NCBI RefSeq assembly: GCF_003028855.1
Contig: NZ_CP028324.1
Location: 6,014,001 to 6,078,000, forward strand
Direction of reading: 5' to 3'
DNA from: Pseudoduganella armeniaca
Lineage (GTDB): Bacteria > Pseudomonadota > Gammaproteobacteria > Burkholderiales > Burkholderiaceae_D
Length of the DNA: 64,000 nt
In this document: piece after piece, positions 44,656-54,157 of the stretch
Layout: each line of letters opens with the position of its first letter
Numbering within the stretch: position 1 is the first letter of the stretch
Notes under the pieces: model-generated
Seen by the model: the letters and a program-made list of their open reading frames with translations, nothing else
Told to the model about the DNA's origin: nothing
Databases searched by the model: none
Made by a program: the position numbers and the translations under genes

Positions 44656-45927
44656 ATGATCCGCGACACATCTCACCAGGACACTGTCATCGCCGCCCCG
44701 CCCGGCCAGGCCCTGCGGCGGCGCCTGCTGCTGGCCGGGGGCGCACTGGCCGTGGCGGCTGCCTTTGCCGCCGCCTTCGGCAGCTGGCGCGGCAGCGAAC
44801 ACGCCGTCAATGCCAGCCGCCTGCGCATCGCCGAAGTCACGCGCGGCACGCTGATCCGCGATGCCGCCGTCAATGGCCGCATCGTCGCTGCCGTCAGCCC
44901 TACCTTGTATTCGACGGCACCATCGTCCACCGTCACGCTGAAGGTGCGCGCTGGCGACACCGTCAAGCGCGGCGACGTGCTGGCGGTGCTGGAGTCGCCC
45001 GACCTGACCGACGAACTGAAAAAGGAACAATCGAGCTACCAGGAACTGGCCGCCGAGGTGGCGCGCCAGCGCATCCTGGCGCGCAAGCAGAAGCTGCTGG
45101 CGCAGCGCGACGCCGACACCGCCGAGATCGAGCGCCTGTCCGCCCAACGCACGCTGGAGCGCTATGACGGCGTGGCCAACGAAGGCGTCGTCGCCAAGAT
45201 CGACTACCAGAAGGCCAAGGACGCGCTGCGTGCCGCCGAGATCCGCGCCCGCCACGCCGGCCAGGCCTCCACCCTGGAGCAGGACGACGTCGAACTGGCG
45301 CTGAAAACCAAGTCGGCGCAGCTGGAGCGCCAGAAGCTGACGCTGGCGAACGCCCAGCGCCGCGTCGACGAGCTGACGGTGCGCGCGCCGGTGAATGGCT
45401 TCATCGGCACGCTGAACGTGGCCAACCGCAGCGTGGTGCAGGCCAACACGCCGTTGATGACGCTGGTCGACCTGTCGGCCCTGGAGGTGGAGCTGGAAGT
45501 GCCCGAGACCTACGTCAACGACCTGGGCCTGGGCATGCGCGCCGAGATCACCGTCAACGGCGCGACGGCCACGGGCAAGCTGTCCGCGCTGTCGCCGGAA
45601 GTCGTCAAGAACCAGGTGCTGGCGCGCGTGCGCTTCGACGGCCGCCAGCCGGACGGCCTGCGCCAGAGCCAGCGCGTGCAGGCACGCCTCCTGATCGACG
45701 AGAAACCGGGCGTGCTGCTGCTGCCGCGTGGCCCCTTCGTCGAATCGGAAGGCGGCCGCTATGCCTACCTCGTGCAGGATGGCGTGGCGGTGCGCACGCC
45801 GGTGCGCCTGGGCGCCACCAGCGTCAACGCCGTCGAAATCGCGGGCGGCCTGAAACAGGGCGACAAGGTCGTTGTCGCCGGCACCGAAACGTTCGAGAAC
45901 GCCGCGCGCGTCTCCATCAACCGCTGA
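44656..45927 (+). CDS. Periplasmic adaptor (HlyD/MacA-like) of an ABC efflux system
   Basis: 423 residues. One N-terminal TM segment (LLLAGGALAVAAAFAAAFG, about 26-44), first lipoyl half (VTLKVRAGDTVKRGDVLAVLESP), a long helical hairpin (about 115-220, rich in Arg/Gln/Ala), second lipoyl half (ELTVRAPVNGFIGTLNVANRSV) and beta-barrel and C-terminal domains (VPETYVNDLGLGMRAEITV, VVVAGTETFENAARVSI). It bridges the inner-membrane ABC permeases to an outer-membrane channel. First gene of a five- or six-gene operon; ATPase follows after 20 bases. Start ATG 44656 lies just downstream of the sigma-54 promoter. Confidence 0.9.
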   Translation: MIRDTSHQDTVIAAPPGQALRRRLLLAGGALAVAAAFAAAFGSWRGSEHAVNASRLRIAEVTRGTLIRDAAVNGRIVAAVSPTLYSTAPSSTVTLKVRAGDTVKRGDVLAVLESPDLTDELKKEQSSYQELAAEVARQRILARKQKLLAQRDADTAEIERLSAQRTLERYDGVANEGVVAKIDYQKAKDALRAAEIRARHAGQASTLEQDDVELALKTKSAQLERQKLTLANAQRRVDELTVRAPVNGFIGTLNVANRSVVQANTPLMTLVDLSALEVELEVPETYVNDLGLGMRAEITVNGATATGKLSALSPEVVKNQVLARVRFDGRQPDGLRQSQRVQARLLIDEKPGVLLLPRGPFVESEGGRYAYLVQDGVAVRTPVRLGATSVNAVEIAGGLKQGDKVVVAGTETFENAARVSINR

Positions 45928-45947
45928 CCCAACATCAAGAGGCCACC

Positions 45948-46640
45948 ATGCTGCGCATGCAAAACCTGAGCAAAGTCTATCGCACCCACATGATCGAGAC
46001 GCACGCGCTGCGCGGCTTCGAGATCCACGTCCGCCAGGGCGAATTCGTCACCGTCACGGGGCCGTCCGGCTCGGGCAAGACGAGCTTCCTGAACATCGCC
46101 GGCCTGCTCGAGGAGTTCACCGACGGCGAATACATCCTCGATGGCGTCAACGTCCGCGGCATGGACGACAACGCCCGCTCGCGCCTGCGCAACGAGAAGC
46201 TGGGCTTCATCTTCCAGGGCTTCAACCTGATTCCGGACCTGTCGCTGTTCGATAACGTCGACGTGCCGCTGCGCTACCGCGGCTTCAACGCGGCCGAACG
46301 CCGCGAACGCATCGAGGACGCGCTGGCGAAAGTCGGCCTGGCCTCGCGCATGAAGCACTTCCCGGCCGAACTGTCCGGCGGCCAGCAGCAGCGCGTGGCG
46401 ATCGCGCGCGCGCTGGCCGGCTCGCCCAAGCTGCTGCTGGCGGACGAGCCGACCGGCAACCTCGATACGCAGATGGCGCGCGGCGTGATGGAGCTGCTGG
46501 AGGAGATCAACGCGCAGGGCACGACCATCCTGATGGTGACGCACGACCCGGAACTGGCCGCGCGCTCGCAGCGCAACGTCCACATCATCGACGGCCAGGT
46601 CTCCGACCTGGTGAAAAAGTCGCCCACCCTGGTGGCATAA
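45948..46640 (+). CDS. ABC transporter ATPase (MacB/LolD-like)
   Basis: 230 residues. Walker A GPSGSGKTS (about 38-46), Q-loop FIFQGFNLIPDL, signature LSGGQQQRVAIARAL, Walker B LLLADEPTGNLD and H-loop MVTHDPELA. These are the hallmarks of type VII exporters (MacB, LolCDE, FtsE). It powers mechanotransmission by the two permeases downstream. 9 bases before permease 1. Confidence 0.96.
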   Translation: MLRMQNLSKVYRTHMIETHALRGFEIHVRQGEFVTVTGPSGSGKTSFLNIAGLLEEFTDGEYILDGVNVRGMDDNARSRLRNEKLGFIFQGFNLIPDLSLFDNVDVPLRYRGFNAAERRERIEDALAKVGLASRMKHFPAELSGGQQQRVAIARALAGSPKLLLADEPTGNLDTQMARGVMELLEEINAQGTTILMVTHDPELAARSQRNVHIIDGQVSDLVKKSPTLVA

Positions 46641-46649
46641 GGAGCGCGC

Positions 46650-47960
46650 ATGTTTGCCTACTATTTCAAGCTGGGGCTGCGCAACCTGCGCCGCAACCCG
46701 GTCCTGACGGCGCTGATGGTGCTGACCCTCGCAGTCGGCGTGGCGGCCAGCGTCAGCACGCTGACGATCCTGCACGTCATGTCGGGCGACCCGATGCCGC
46801 ACAAGAGCGATCGCCTGTTCGTCCCGATCTTCAACAACGGCCCGCTGGAAGACTATTCGCCCGGCGACGAGCCGAACGACGACCAGGTGAGCTACCGCGA
46901 CGCGATCAACATGCTGGCGGCCGGGCCCGGCGAGCGGCGCACCGCGATGATGGGCGTGGGCGGCTCGCTGCAGCCGGAGCGCAAGGACCTGACGCCGTTT
47001 GCGGTGACGGGCGGCGGACCGACGCGCGACTTCTTCGCCATGTTCGAGATCCCGTTCCGGTATGGCCAGGCCTGGAGCGCGGCCGACGACAAGTCCGGTG
47101 CCGATGTGATCGTGCTGACCCGGGCCTTGTCCGAAAAGCTGTACGGTAACGACAATCCGGTGGGCCGGCGCGTGCGCCTGGAGGGTTTCGATTTCCTGGT
47201 GACGGGCGTGATCGACACCTGGAACCCGATTCCGCGCTTCCATCGCATCGTCGGCATGGGCCCGTTCGACCGCGAGGACGAGTTCTTCGTGCCGCTCACC
47301 AGCGCCGTACGGCACGAGTGGAACAACTACGGCAGCACCAACTGCACCGGCAACGCGGGACCCGGCTACCAGGCCTTCCTCGACAGCGAGTGCACCTGGC
47401 TGCAGTTCTGGTTCGAGCTGCGCGCCGCCAGCGAGCGCGCTGCGCTGCAGGACTGGCTGGACGGCTACGCGGCCGAACAGCGCAAGCTGGGGCGCATGCC
47501 GCGCAAGGCGCACAACGACCTGTACAACCTGACCGAATGGCTGGAGCACCTGAAGGTGGTCGGCAACGACAACAAGCTGTCGGCCTGGCTGGCCTTCGGC
47601 TTCCTGCTGCTGTGCCTCGTCAACACGATCGGGCTGCTGCTGGCCAAGTTCTCCGTGCGCGCCGCCGAAGTGGGCGTGCGGCGCGCGCTGGGAGCGTCGC
47701 GGCGCGAAATCTTCCAGCAATTCCTGACCGAGACGGCCGTGGTCGGCCTGGTCGGTGGCCTGCTCGGCCTGCTGCTGGCACTGGGCGCGTTGTCGCTGAT
47801 CTCACTGCAATCGAAACAGCTGGCGCTGGTGGCGCGAATGGACTGGACCATGCTGGCCGTAACCTTCCTGCTGGCGGTGGCCGCGGCGGTACTAGCCGGC
47901 CTGCTGCCCACGTGGCGCGCCTGCCAGGTCACGCCGGCCCTGCAATTGAAATCACAATAA
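46650..47960 (+). CDS. ABC permease 1, MacB/FtsX type
   Basis: 436 residues. TM1 near the N-terminus (NPVLTALMVLTLAVGVAASV), a large periplasmic domain of about 230 residues (MacB-PCD-like) and three C-terminal TM segments with the FtsX signature EVGVRRALGASRREIFQQFL. The periplasmic domain has two cysteines (STNCTGNAGP, DSECTWLQ) that could pair. Probably forms a heterodimer with permease 2. Confidence 0.93.
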   Translation: MFAYYFKLGLRNLRRNPVLTALMVLTLAVGVAASVSTLTILHVMSGDPMPHKSDRLFVPIFNNGPLEDYSPGDEPNDDQVSYRDAINMLAAGPGERRTAMMGVGGSLQPERKDLTPFAVTGGGPTRDFFAMFEIPFRYGQAWSAADDKSGADVIVLTRALSEKLYGNDNPVGRRVRLEGFDFLVTGVIDTWNPIPRFHRIVGMGPFDREDEFFVPLTSAVRHEWNNYGSTNCTGNAGPGYQAFLDSECTWLQFWFELRAASERAALQDWLDGYAAEQRKLGRMPRKAHNDLYNLTEWLEHLKVVGNDNKLSAWLAFGFLLLCLVNTIGLLLAKFSVRAAEVGVRRALGASRREIFQQFLTETAVVGLVGGLLGLLLALGALSLISLQSKQLALVARMDWTMLAVTFLLAVAAAVLAGLLPTWRACQVTPALQLKSQ

Positions 47961-47974
47961 CGGAAGGAAGCGCC

Positions 47975-49216
47975 ATGGAAATCCGCCCCATTCTGTCCGC
48001 GCTGCTGCGCAACAAGACCGGCCCGATCCTGGTCGCCGTGCAGGTTGCGCTGAGCCTGGCGATCCTGGCCAATGCGCTGCACATCGTCGCGGAACGCCGC
48101 GCCGTGGCGCAGCGCCCGTCCGGCGTCGTCGCCGAGGAAGAGATCTTCTACCTGCAGGTCAGCGAACTGAAAAACCAGCCCACGTTCAACGACATGGTGG
48201 CCAGCCAGGCGCGCCAGCGCGACCTGCTGAAGGCGGTGCCGGGCGTCGTGGCCGTGGCCCAGACCAACCAGGCGCCGTTGTCCCGCTCCGGCAACAACAC
48301 GGGCGTCTCGGCCAGCCCGAACCAGCTGAAGGTCACCACCGGCGCCGCGTTCTACGTGTCGCCCGATTCGCTGATCCGCACCTGGGGCCTGAAGCTGGCC
48401 GAAGGGCGCGACTTCCTGCCGACCGAGGTGGTCGACCTGGACATGAACAAGGATGCCTACGTGACCAATGTCGTGATCGTGACGCAGGCGCTGGCGCACA
48501 AGCTGTGGCCAGACGCCGGCGGCTACGTCGGCAAGACCCTGTACTTCGGCACCGGCAAGGATGCGGAAGCGGCCCGCGTGGTCGGCGTCGTCGAGCGCCT
48601 GCAGTCGACCAGCGCCGAGGTGGGCGAGCGCGCCGAGATGTCGATCATCCAGCCGATCCGCCGCGTCAGCAAGCCGCGCGCCATGTACACGGTACGGGCC
48701 GAACCGGGCCAGCGCGAACGCGTCATCAAGGAGGCGGAAGATGCGCTGCGCAAGGACGCCGGCAACCGCGTCATCATTCGCGCGCTGACGTTCGAGAAGG
48801 ACCGGCAGGACCGCTACCGCGCCGACCGCGGCCTGGCCTGGATGCTGGTCACGGTCAGCGTGCTGCTGATGCTGGTCACGGCCAGCGGCATCGTCGGCAT
48901 GGCCAGCTTGTGGGTGACGCAGCGGCGCAAGCAGATCGGCGTGCGGCGCGCGCTGGGGGCCCGGCGTGTCGACATCCTGCGCTACTTCATCGTGGAGAAC
49001 GTGATGATCACCAGCGCCGGCGTCGCGGCCGGCCTGCTGGGGGCCCTCGCCCTGAACCACTTGCTGGTATCGACGCTGGAGCTGGCGCGGCTGCCGGCCG
49101 GCTACCTGGTGGGCGGCGCCGCGCTGTTCCTGGCGCTGGGCGTGGCCGCCGTGTACGGACCGGCATGGCGCGCCGCCAGCATTTCACCGGCCACCGCCAC
49201 CCGGGGCGTCGTCTGA
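47975..49216 (+). CDS. ABC permease 2, MacB/FtsX type
   Basis: 413 residues. Same architecture as permease 1: TM1 (GPILVAVQVALSLAILANAL), periplasmic domain, three C-terminal TMs and the signature QIGVRRALGARRVDILRYF. ATG 47975 follows CGGAAGGAAG (good ribosome site). 14 bases after permease 1. Confidence 0.93.
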   Translation: MEIRPILSALLRNKTGPILVAVQVALSLAILANALHIVAERRAVAQRPSGVVAEEEIFYLQVSELKNQPTFNDMVASQARQRDLLKAVPGVVAVAQTNQAPLSRSGNNTGVSASPNQLKVTTGAAFYVSPDSLIRTWGLKLAEGRDFLPTEVVDLDMNKDAYVTNVVIVTQALAHKLWPDAGGYVGKTLYFGTGKDAEAARVVGVVERLQSTSAEVGERAEMSIIQPIRRVSKPRAMYTVRAEPGQRERVIKEAEDALRKDAGNRVIIRALTFEKDRQDRYRADRGLAWMLVTVSVLLMLVTASGIVGMASLWVTQRRKQIGVRRALGARRVDILRYFIVENVMITSAGVAAGLLGALALNHLLVSTLELARLPAGYLVGGAALFLALGVAAVYGPAWRAASISPATATRGVV

Positions 49217-49244
49217 GCCGTCGGCTTGATGTATGCTGACGGGC

Positions 49245-50591
49245 ATGCCAACTGTACTCATCATCGACGACAACGCCGCCATCGCGATCGCGCTGGAAGT
49301 GCTGTTCTCCCTGCACGACATCGACACGCTGAGGGCGGCGTCGCCGGAAGAAGGCCTGGCGGCGCTGGACCGTGCCGGCGCGACCATCGACCTGGTCATC
49401 CAGGACATGAACTTCACGGCCGACACCACCTCCGGCGAGGAAGGCGTGGCACTGTTCCGCGCCATCCGCAAGCGCCACCCGGACCTGCCGGTGATCCTGC
49501 TGACGGCGTGGACCCACCTGGACGCGGCCGTGGACCTGATCAAGGCCGGCGCGGCCGACTACCTGGCCAAGCCGTGGAACGACCAGCGCCTGATCGCCAC
49601 CGTCAAGAACCTGCTGGAGCTGGGTCAGGCCAACCGCGTGCTGCGCCAGCGCCTGCAGGGCGAGCTGCGCCAGCGCCGCGAGCTGGAACAGTACGACCTG
49701 CGCGGCATGGTGTGGCACGACCCGGCCACGGAGCGGGTGATTCATCTGGCCTGCCAGGTCGCGCGCGCCGACGTGCCGGTGCTGATCAGCGGTCCGAACG
49801 GCACCGGCAAGGAACGCATCGCCGAGATCATCCAGGCCAATTCGCCCGTGCGCGACGGTCCCTTCGTCGTCCTGAATTGCGGCGCGCTGCCGGCCGAGCT
49901 GATCGAGGCGGAGCTGTTCGGCGCGGACGCGGGCGCGTACACCGGGGCGTCGAAGGCGCGCGAAGGCAAGTTCGAGGCCGCCGATGGCGGCACCTTGTTC
50001 CTCGACGAGATCGGCAACCTGCCGCTGGCCGGACAAATGAAGCTGCTGCGCGTGCTGGAGACCGGGCGGTTCGAGCGGCTCGGCTCGAACCGCGAGCGGC
50101 AGGTGCAGGTGCGCGTGGTCAGCGCCACCAATGCCGACCTGCCCGCGATGATCCGCGCCGGCACGTTCCGCGAGGACCTGTACTACCGGCTCAACGTGAT
50201 CGAGCTGAAACTGCCGCCGCTGGCGGGACGGCCAGGGGACATCCTGCCGCTGGCCCGCCACTTCCTGGGCGGCGCCAAAACCCTGCGCGCGGACGCCGAG
50301 GCCGCGCTGCTGGCGCATCCGTGGCCGGGCAATGTGCGCGAGCTGAAAAACGTCATGGCGCGCGCCCGCCTGCTCGCTGCCGGCAGCGAGATCGGCGTGG
50401 CCGACCTGGGCCTGCCGCTGGCGGTGCTGCCCACCAGCGCCGCGAGCACGGACGCGGAACCCGACCGCGATGCCATCAGCCAGGCGCTGGCGCGGGCCAA
50501 CGGCGTCGTCGCGCAAGCGGCGGCCGACCTAGGGCTGTCGCGCCAGGCGCTGTACCGGCGCATGGAGCGGCTGGGCATCGGCCGGCCCTGA
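49245..50591 (+). CDS. Sigma-54-dependent response regulator (NtrC type)
   Basis: 448 residues from ATG 49245 (an in-frame ATG at 49233 is also possible). Receiver with IIDDN, phospho-acceptor Asp54 in LVIQDMNF and Lys in YLAKPW. AAA+ domain: Walker A GPNGTGKE (about 183-190), the sigma-54 contact loop as GAYTGA (variant of GAFTGA, about 230-235), Walker B GGTLFLDEIGNL, and REDLYYRLNVIELKLPPL. C-terminal Fis-type HTH (AISQALARANGVVAQAAADLG, RQALYRRMERLGI). It should activate the -24/-12 promoter at 44607 and so its own operon. Its stop overlaps the kinase ATG by one base. Confidence 0.95.
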   Translation: MPTVLIIDDNAAIAIALEVLFSLHDIDTLRAASPEEGLAALDRAGATIDLVIQDMNFTADTTSGEEGVALFRAIRKRHPDLPVILLTAWTHLDAAVDLIKAGAADYLAKPWNDQRLIATVKNLLELGQANRVLRQRLQGELRQRRELEQYDLRGMVWHDPATERVIHLACQVARADVPVLISGPNGTGKERIAEIIQANSPVRDGPFVVLNCGALPAELIEAELFGADAGAYTGASKAREGKFEAADGGTLFLDEIGNLPLAGQMKLLRVLETGRFERLGSNRERQVQVRVVSATNADLPAMIRAGTFREDLYYRLNVIELKLPPLAGRPGDILPLARHFLGGAKTLRADAEAALLAHPWPGNVRELKNVMARARLLAAGSEIGVADLGLPLAVLPTSAASTDAEPDRDAISQALARANGVVAQAAADLGLSRQALYRRMERLGIGRP

Positions 50592-51940
50592 TGGCAAGGT
50601 CGACGCGGCGGCCGTCCGGCCTGCGCCTGTCCTTGCTGACGCGCTGGTCGGCCCTGGTCGGCACGCTGCTCACGCTGGGCATCGTCATCGCGCTCGCGCT
50701 GGAGCACTGGTTTCCGAACCGGCCCTTGCTGGTGCTGGCGGTCTGCCTGCTGTGCGTGGTGCCGCTGTCGATCATCACGATCCGCTCCCAGCTGGCGCCG
50801 ATCCTGTCGCTGTTCCGGGCCCTGGCCGGCACCGTCACCAGCTACCGCGATGGCGACTTTTCGTTCAGCCTGTACTGGCCGCAGAACGACGAACTGTGCG
50901 ACCTGGTCGCCGCCCACAACGAGCTGGGCGAAGTGCTGCGCGCACAGCGCCTCGATCTCGTCCAGCGCGAGCTGCTGCTCGACACGATGGTGCAGAACAC
51001 GCCTGTCGCGATGCTGCTGGTGGCGGACAACGGCCCGGTCGTCTACGCCAACATCGCCGCGCGCCAGATGCTGGACCAGGGCCGCAAGCTGGAGGGCCAG
51101 CGGCTCGACGCGCTGCTCGCCAGGGCGGCACCCGCGCTGGCCGAGGCGGTGGCGCGTGGCGGCGACGGCCTGTTCACCACGGGCGACGGCGAGGACGAGG
51201 ACGTGTTCCACCTGGCGCGGCGCCGCTTCAATCTGAATGGCCGGCGCCACGAACTGCTGTTGCTGCGCCAGCTGACTTCCGAGCTGCGCCGCCAGGAGGT
51301 GCAGACGTGGAAGAAGGTCATCCGCGTCATCAGCCATGAACTGAACAACTCGCTGGCCCCGCTGACGTCGCTGGCCCATTCCGGTGCCGAGCTGGTGCGG
51401 CGTGGCCAGACCGAGCGGCTGCCGCAGATTCTGGCGACGATCGAAGAACGCACGCGCCACCTGGAGGGCTTCATCCTGGGCTACGCCCGCTTCGCCAAGC
51501 TGCCGGCGCCGCGCCTGGAGCCGCAGCGCTGGGCCGACTTCATTGCCCGCCTGGCCGAACAGGTGCCCTTTCGCGTGATCGGCGCACTGCCCGCCGAACC
51601 GTGCGCGTTCGATGCGGCCCAGCTGGAGCAGGCGCTCCTGAACCTGCTGAAGAACGCCCACGAGTCGGGCTCGGCGCCGGACGCCGTCACGGTCACCGTG
51701 CGCCGGGTGCACGACGTGCTGCGGATCGACGTCCAGGATGCCGGCCCGGGCATGAGCGACACGGTGCTGACCAATGCGCTGGTGCCGTTTTACTCGACCA
51801 AGCGCAGCGGTACCGGCCTGGGCCTGGCGCTGGCGCGCGAGATCGCCGAGGCGCACGGCGGCCGTATCACGCTGGCGAACCGCGCCAGCGGCGGCCTGGC
51901 CGTGACGTTGATCCTGCCGTCGGTTTCCTTGACAGTTTGA
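50591..51940 (+). CDS. Sensor histidine kinase (NtrY-like) partner of the sigma-54 regulator
   Basis: 449 residues. Two TMs close together (about 20-37 and 45-62), so little periplasmic part; HAMP-like and PAS-like region (about 130-230, NTPVAMLLVADNGPVVYAN), then His249 in RVISHELNNSLAPL. ATPase: LLNLLKNAHESG, DAGPGM, PFYSTKRSGTGLGLALAREI. With almost no periplasmic domain it probably senses a membrane or cytosolic signal, possibly transporter state. Translation is coupled to the regulator (TGATG). Confidence 0.94.
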   Translation: MARSTRRPSGLRLSLLTRWSALVGTLLTLGIVIALALEHWFPNRPLLVLAVCLLCVVPLSIITIRSQLAPILSLFRALAGTVTSYRDGDFSFSLYWPQNDELCDLVAAHNELGEVLRAQRLDLVQRELLLDTMVQNTPVAMLLVADNGPVVYANIAARQMLDQGRKLEGQRLDALLARAAPALAEAVARGGDGLFTTGDGEDEDVFHLARRRFNLNGRRHELLLLRQLTSELRRQEVQTWKKVIRVISHELNNSLAPLTSLAHSGAELVRRGQTERLPQILATIEERTRHLEGFILGYARFAKLPAPRLEPQRWADFIARLAEQVPFRVIGALPAEPCAFDAAQLEQALLNLLKNAHESGSAPDAVTVTVRRVHDVLRIDVQDAGPGMSDTVLTNALVPFYSTKRSGTGLGLALAREIAEAHGGRITLANRASGGLAVTLILPSVSLTV

Positions 51941-52042
51941 TACCCCTCAGGGGCGCCATCCTTAGCTTTTGCAATTGCCGGGGTCCGCCCTATCGTGACT
52001 GTATGCGGGCCGCGGGGGCCTGCTTTTCAGCGGGGAAATACC

Positions 52043-52552
52043 ATGAAACTCTCTACGATTGCTCTGGCCGCGGCGCTGCTGGTCTCCAGTGGCGCCTATG
52101 CGGACGACGTCACGACCAATGTCAACCTGGCGGGCGACTCGCCGCCGCACCTGACGGGCGCGTTCGGCATTACCCACTACGAAGGCGGCGAGTTCGAGGA
52201 CACGATCACGTTCTCGCCCACCTCCGGCGAATGGTTTGTCGATTCCAGCCTGATCACGATCGGCTTCAATCCGGCCACCAACATCAACTTCACCTATGCC
52301 GAGATCAACGGCCATGCGATGTCGCTCAGTCCATCGGGCGTGTACGAGTACGCCTATATGGTGCAGGAGCCGATCATGGGGCCGCTCGTGCTGACGGTGT
52401 ATGGCGTGGTCGACACCAGCGACATGGCGGCTTCAGCCAGTTACGCCGGTACCATCAACATTTCACCGGTGCCGGAGCCGGCCACCTATGGCATGTTGAT
52501 GGGCGGGCTGGGCTTGCTGGCCTGGTTGGCCCGCCGGCCTCGGCAAGAATAG
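52043..52552 (+). CDS. PEP-CTERM exported protein 1 (FxDxA type)
   Basis: 169 residues. Signal peptide MKLSTIALAAALLVSSGAYA, a beta-rich mature part, and a C-terminal PEP-CTERM sorting signal: PVPEPATYGMLMGGLGLLAWLARR (Pro-Glu-Pro, TM helix, Arg cluster). The ATG at 52043 follows GGGGAAATACC. Substrate for an exosortase (EpsH/XrtA-like), which is not in the window. The function of the mature part is unknown. A terminator follows at 52571. Confidence 0.85.
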   Translation: MKLSTIALAAALLVSSGAYADDVTTNVNLAGDSPPHLTGAFGITHYEGGEFEDTITFSPTSGEWFVDSSLITIGFNPATNINFTYAEINGHAMSLSPSGVYEYAYMVQEPIMGPLVLTVYGVVDTSDMAASASYAGTINISPVPEPATYGMLMGGLGLLAWLARRPRQE

Positions 52553-52570
52553 CGAATCGACCGCACCACG

Positions 52571-52595
52571 AAAGGACGCTCCGGCGTCCTTTTTT
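52571..52595 (+). terminator. Terminator after PEP-CTERM gene 1
   Basis: AAAGGACGC / GCGTCCTTT stem with loop TCCG and a U-run. Confidence 0.9.
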
Positions 52596-52637
52596 GTTGG
52601 GCATGTAAATTTTTCCAACAGATATAGTAATAAACGA

Positions 52638-52667
52638 TTGACAACAAGTAATGGCACAATGTATCTT
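52638..52667 (+). promoter_or_regulatory. Candidate promoter of PEP-CTERM gene 2
   Basis: TTGACA (52638-52643), 18-base spacer, TATCTT (52662-52667), about 42 bases before the ATG at 52709. The region is AT-rich relative to its surroundings. Confidence 0.65.
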
Positions 52668-52708
52668 AGCAACTCGATAATCATTCTGGCATTTGAGGAA
52701 ACCTTAGT

Positions 52709-53209
52709 ATGAAACTGCAATCGATCGTTCTGGCAGCACTCCTGAGCACCGCCTTCGGTGGCGCCATGGCTGAAAACTACACCTCCCCAGTCATCGCCCT
52801 GGTTGGCGACGATGCTGGCAGCTGGACCAAAGGTTTCGAAACCAACCACACGGTCGGCCTGTTCACCGACACCTGGACGTTCCAATACGGCGGCGTTGCT
52901 GCTGAAGCTACCGGCTTCATCAAGAACCTGCAAAACACCAAAAGCAACATCGACTTCTACAGCGCCACGCTGAACGGCGTCGCGCTGGACATCAGCAACC
53001 TGGGCAAGAAGTCGGAAATCGAATTCTTCGACCTGCCAGTCAACGGCAAGCTGACCCTGGTCCTGACGGGCGAAACCTTCGGCACCGGCGCTAGCTACGC
53101 CGGCACGATCGACGTCACGTCGGCCGTTCCAGAGCCAACCACCTACGGCATGCTGATGGGCGGCCTGGGCGTGATGGCCTTCCTGGCACGTCGCCGCAAG
53201 CAGGCTTAA
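52709..53209 (+). CDS. PEP-CTERM exported protein 2 (FxDxA type)
   Basis: 166 residues. Signal peptide MKLQSIVLAALLSTAFGGAMA, beta-rich mature part with SWTKGFETNHTVGLFTDTWTF, and a PEP-CTERM tail VPEPTTYGMLMGGLGVMAFLARRRKQA. It is related to the preceding gene by layout and by the shared ASYAGTI...EP.TYGMLMGGLG end, so the two may be diverged duplicates, each with its own promoter and terminator. Codon use favours C-ending codons, suggesting high expression. Confidence 0.87.
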   Translation: MKLQSIVLAALLSTAFGGAMAENYTSPVIALVGDDAGSWTKGFETNHTVGLFTDTWTFQYGGVAAEATGFIKNLQNTKSNIDFYSATLNGVALDISNLGKKSEIEFFDLPVNGKLTLVLTGETFGTGASYAGTIDVTSAVPEPTTYGMLMGGLGVMAFLARRRKQA

Positions 53210-53238
53210 TTGGCGCGCCGGTTCGCCGGTTGCCCATC

Positions 53239-53266
53239 AAAAAAGACGCTTCGGCGTCTTTTTTTT
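53239..53266 (+). terminator. Terminator after PEP-CTERM gene 2
   Basis: AAAAAAGACGC / GCGTCTTTTTT stem with loop TTCG and a long U-run, 30 bases after the stop. Confidence 0.93.
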
Positions 53267-53288
53267 CGTCCACTGGTAAACTGTCGGC

Positions 53289-54047
53289 ATGCAGAACCGA
53301 CGTTTCGACCAGCCAGGCCACCCTCCCGCCACCATCACCGAATACCAGGGCGTACGCTCGCTCCACCTGGGCACCTCCTGGGTCCAGGGCGCCATGCGGC
53401 TGTCGCGGCCCGACGCCATCGAGCTCGAATACGTGCAGATGATGATGATGTGGCTGCTGTTCAACGACGACCCGCGCCATATCGTCCAGCTGGGCCTGGG
53501 CAGCGCGGCGCTGACCAAGTTCTGTTACCACCGCTTTCCCCGCGCCCGCGTCAGCGTGGCCGAACTCAATCCCAACGTCATCGCCATCTGCGAATCGCTG
53601 TTCGGCCTGCCGCCCAACGACGCGCGCCTGGACGTGCGCGAGATGAACGCACTGGACTTCGTTAACGATCCAGCCAACCACGGCAAGGTGGACGTGTTGC
53701 AGGTCGACCTGTACGACGAGGAGGCACGCGGTCCGGTGCTGGACTCGGCCGAGTTCTACCAGGCCTGTGCCGACTGCCTGGGCGACGACGGCATCCTGAC
53801 GGCCAATGTGTTCGGCGACTTCAGCAACTACGACAAGAACCTGCAGCACATGGAGCTGGCCTTCGACGCCGTCGTGTGGCTGCCCGAAGTGCATGACGCG
53901 AACATCGTCGTGATCGCGTTCAAGCGCGCGCCCGTGCTGGATTTTTCGGTGTTGTACGAACGCGCGGCGGCGATCCGCAAGAGCTATAACCTGCCCGCCA
54001 AGGCGTGGGTCAACGGGCTGAAATCCTGGATGCAGGATCAACAATAA
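53289..54047 (+). CDS. Spermidine-synthase-like SAM-fold protein
   Basis: 252 residues. Rossmann-like core resembling SpeE-type aminopropyltransferases: HIVQLGLGSAALTKFCYHRFP (nucleotide-binding region), VSVAELNPNVIAICESLFGL and VDVLQVDLYDEEARGPVLDS. The canonical GGGDG is replaced by LGLGSAA, and the N-terminal polyamine-binding beta domain is short. It may therefore be a related methyltransferase-like enzyme rather than a true spermidine synthase. ATG 53289. Isolated gene, no polyamine genes near. Confidence 0.75.
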   Translation: MQNRRFDQPGHPPATITEYQGVRSLHLGTSWVQGAMRLSRPDAIELEYVQMMMMWLLFNDDPRHIVQLGLGSAALTKFCYHRFPRARVSVAELNPNVIAICESLFGLPPNDARLDVREMNALDFVNDPANHGKVDVLQVDLYDEEARGPVLDSAEFYQACADCLGDDGILTANVFGDFSNYDKNLQHMELAFDAVVWLPEVHDANIVVIAFKRAPVLDFSVLYERAAAIRKSYNLPAKAWVNGLKSWMQDQQ

Positions 54048-54157
54048 AAGTTGCCGGCTGCTCAGCCGTGGAAGTGTCGTAAAAATGCCGCGCCGGGTGA
54101 CCGATCCGGCACTCGCTCGGCCCATGAGGCCGATTAGAGTACGGCAGATTTTGCAAT

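Noticed and set aside
44656..49216. The ABC module as a lipoprotein-release (Lol) system
   Set aside because: The adaptor with lipoyl halves and the attached two-component pair fit MacAB-type efflux better than LolCDE.
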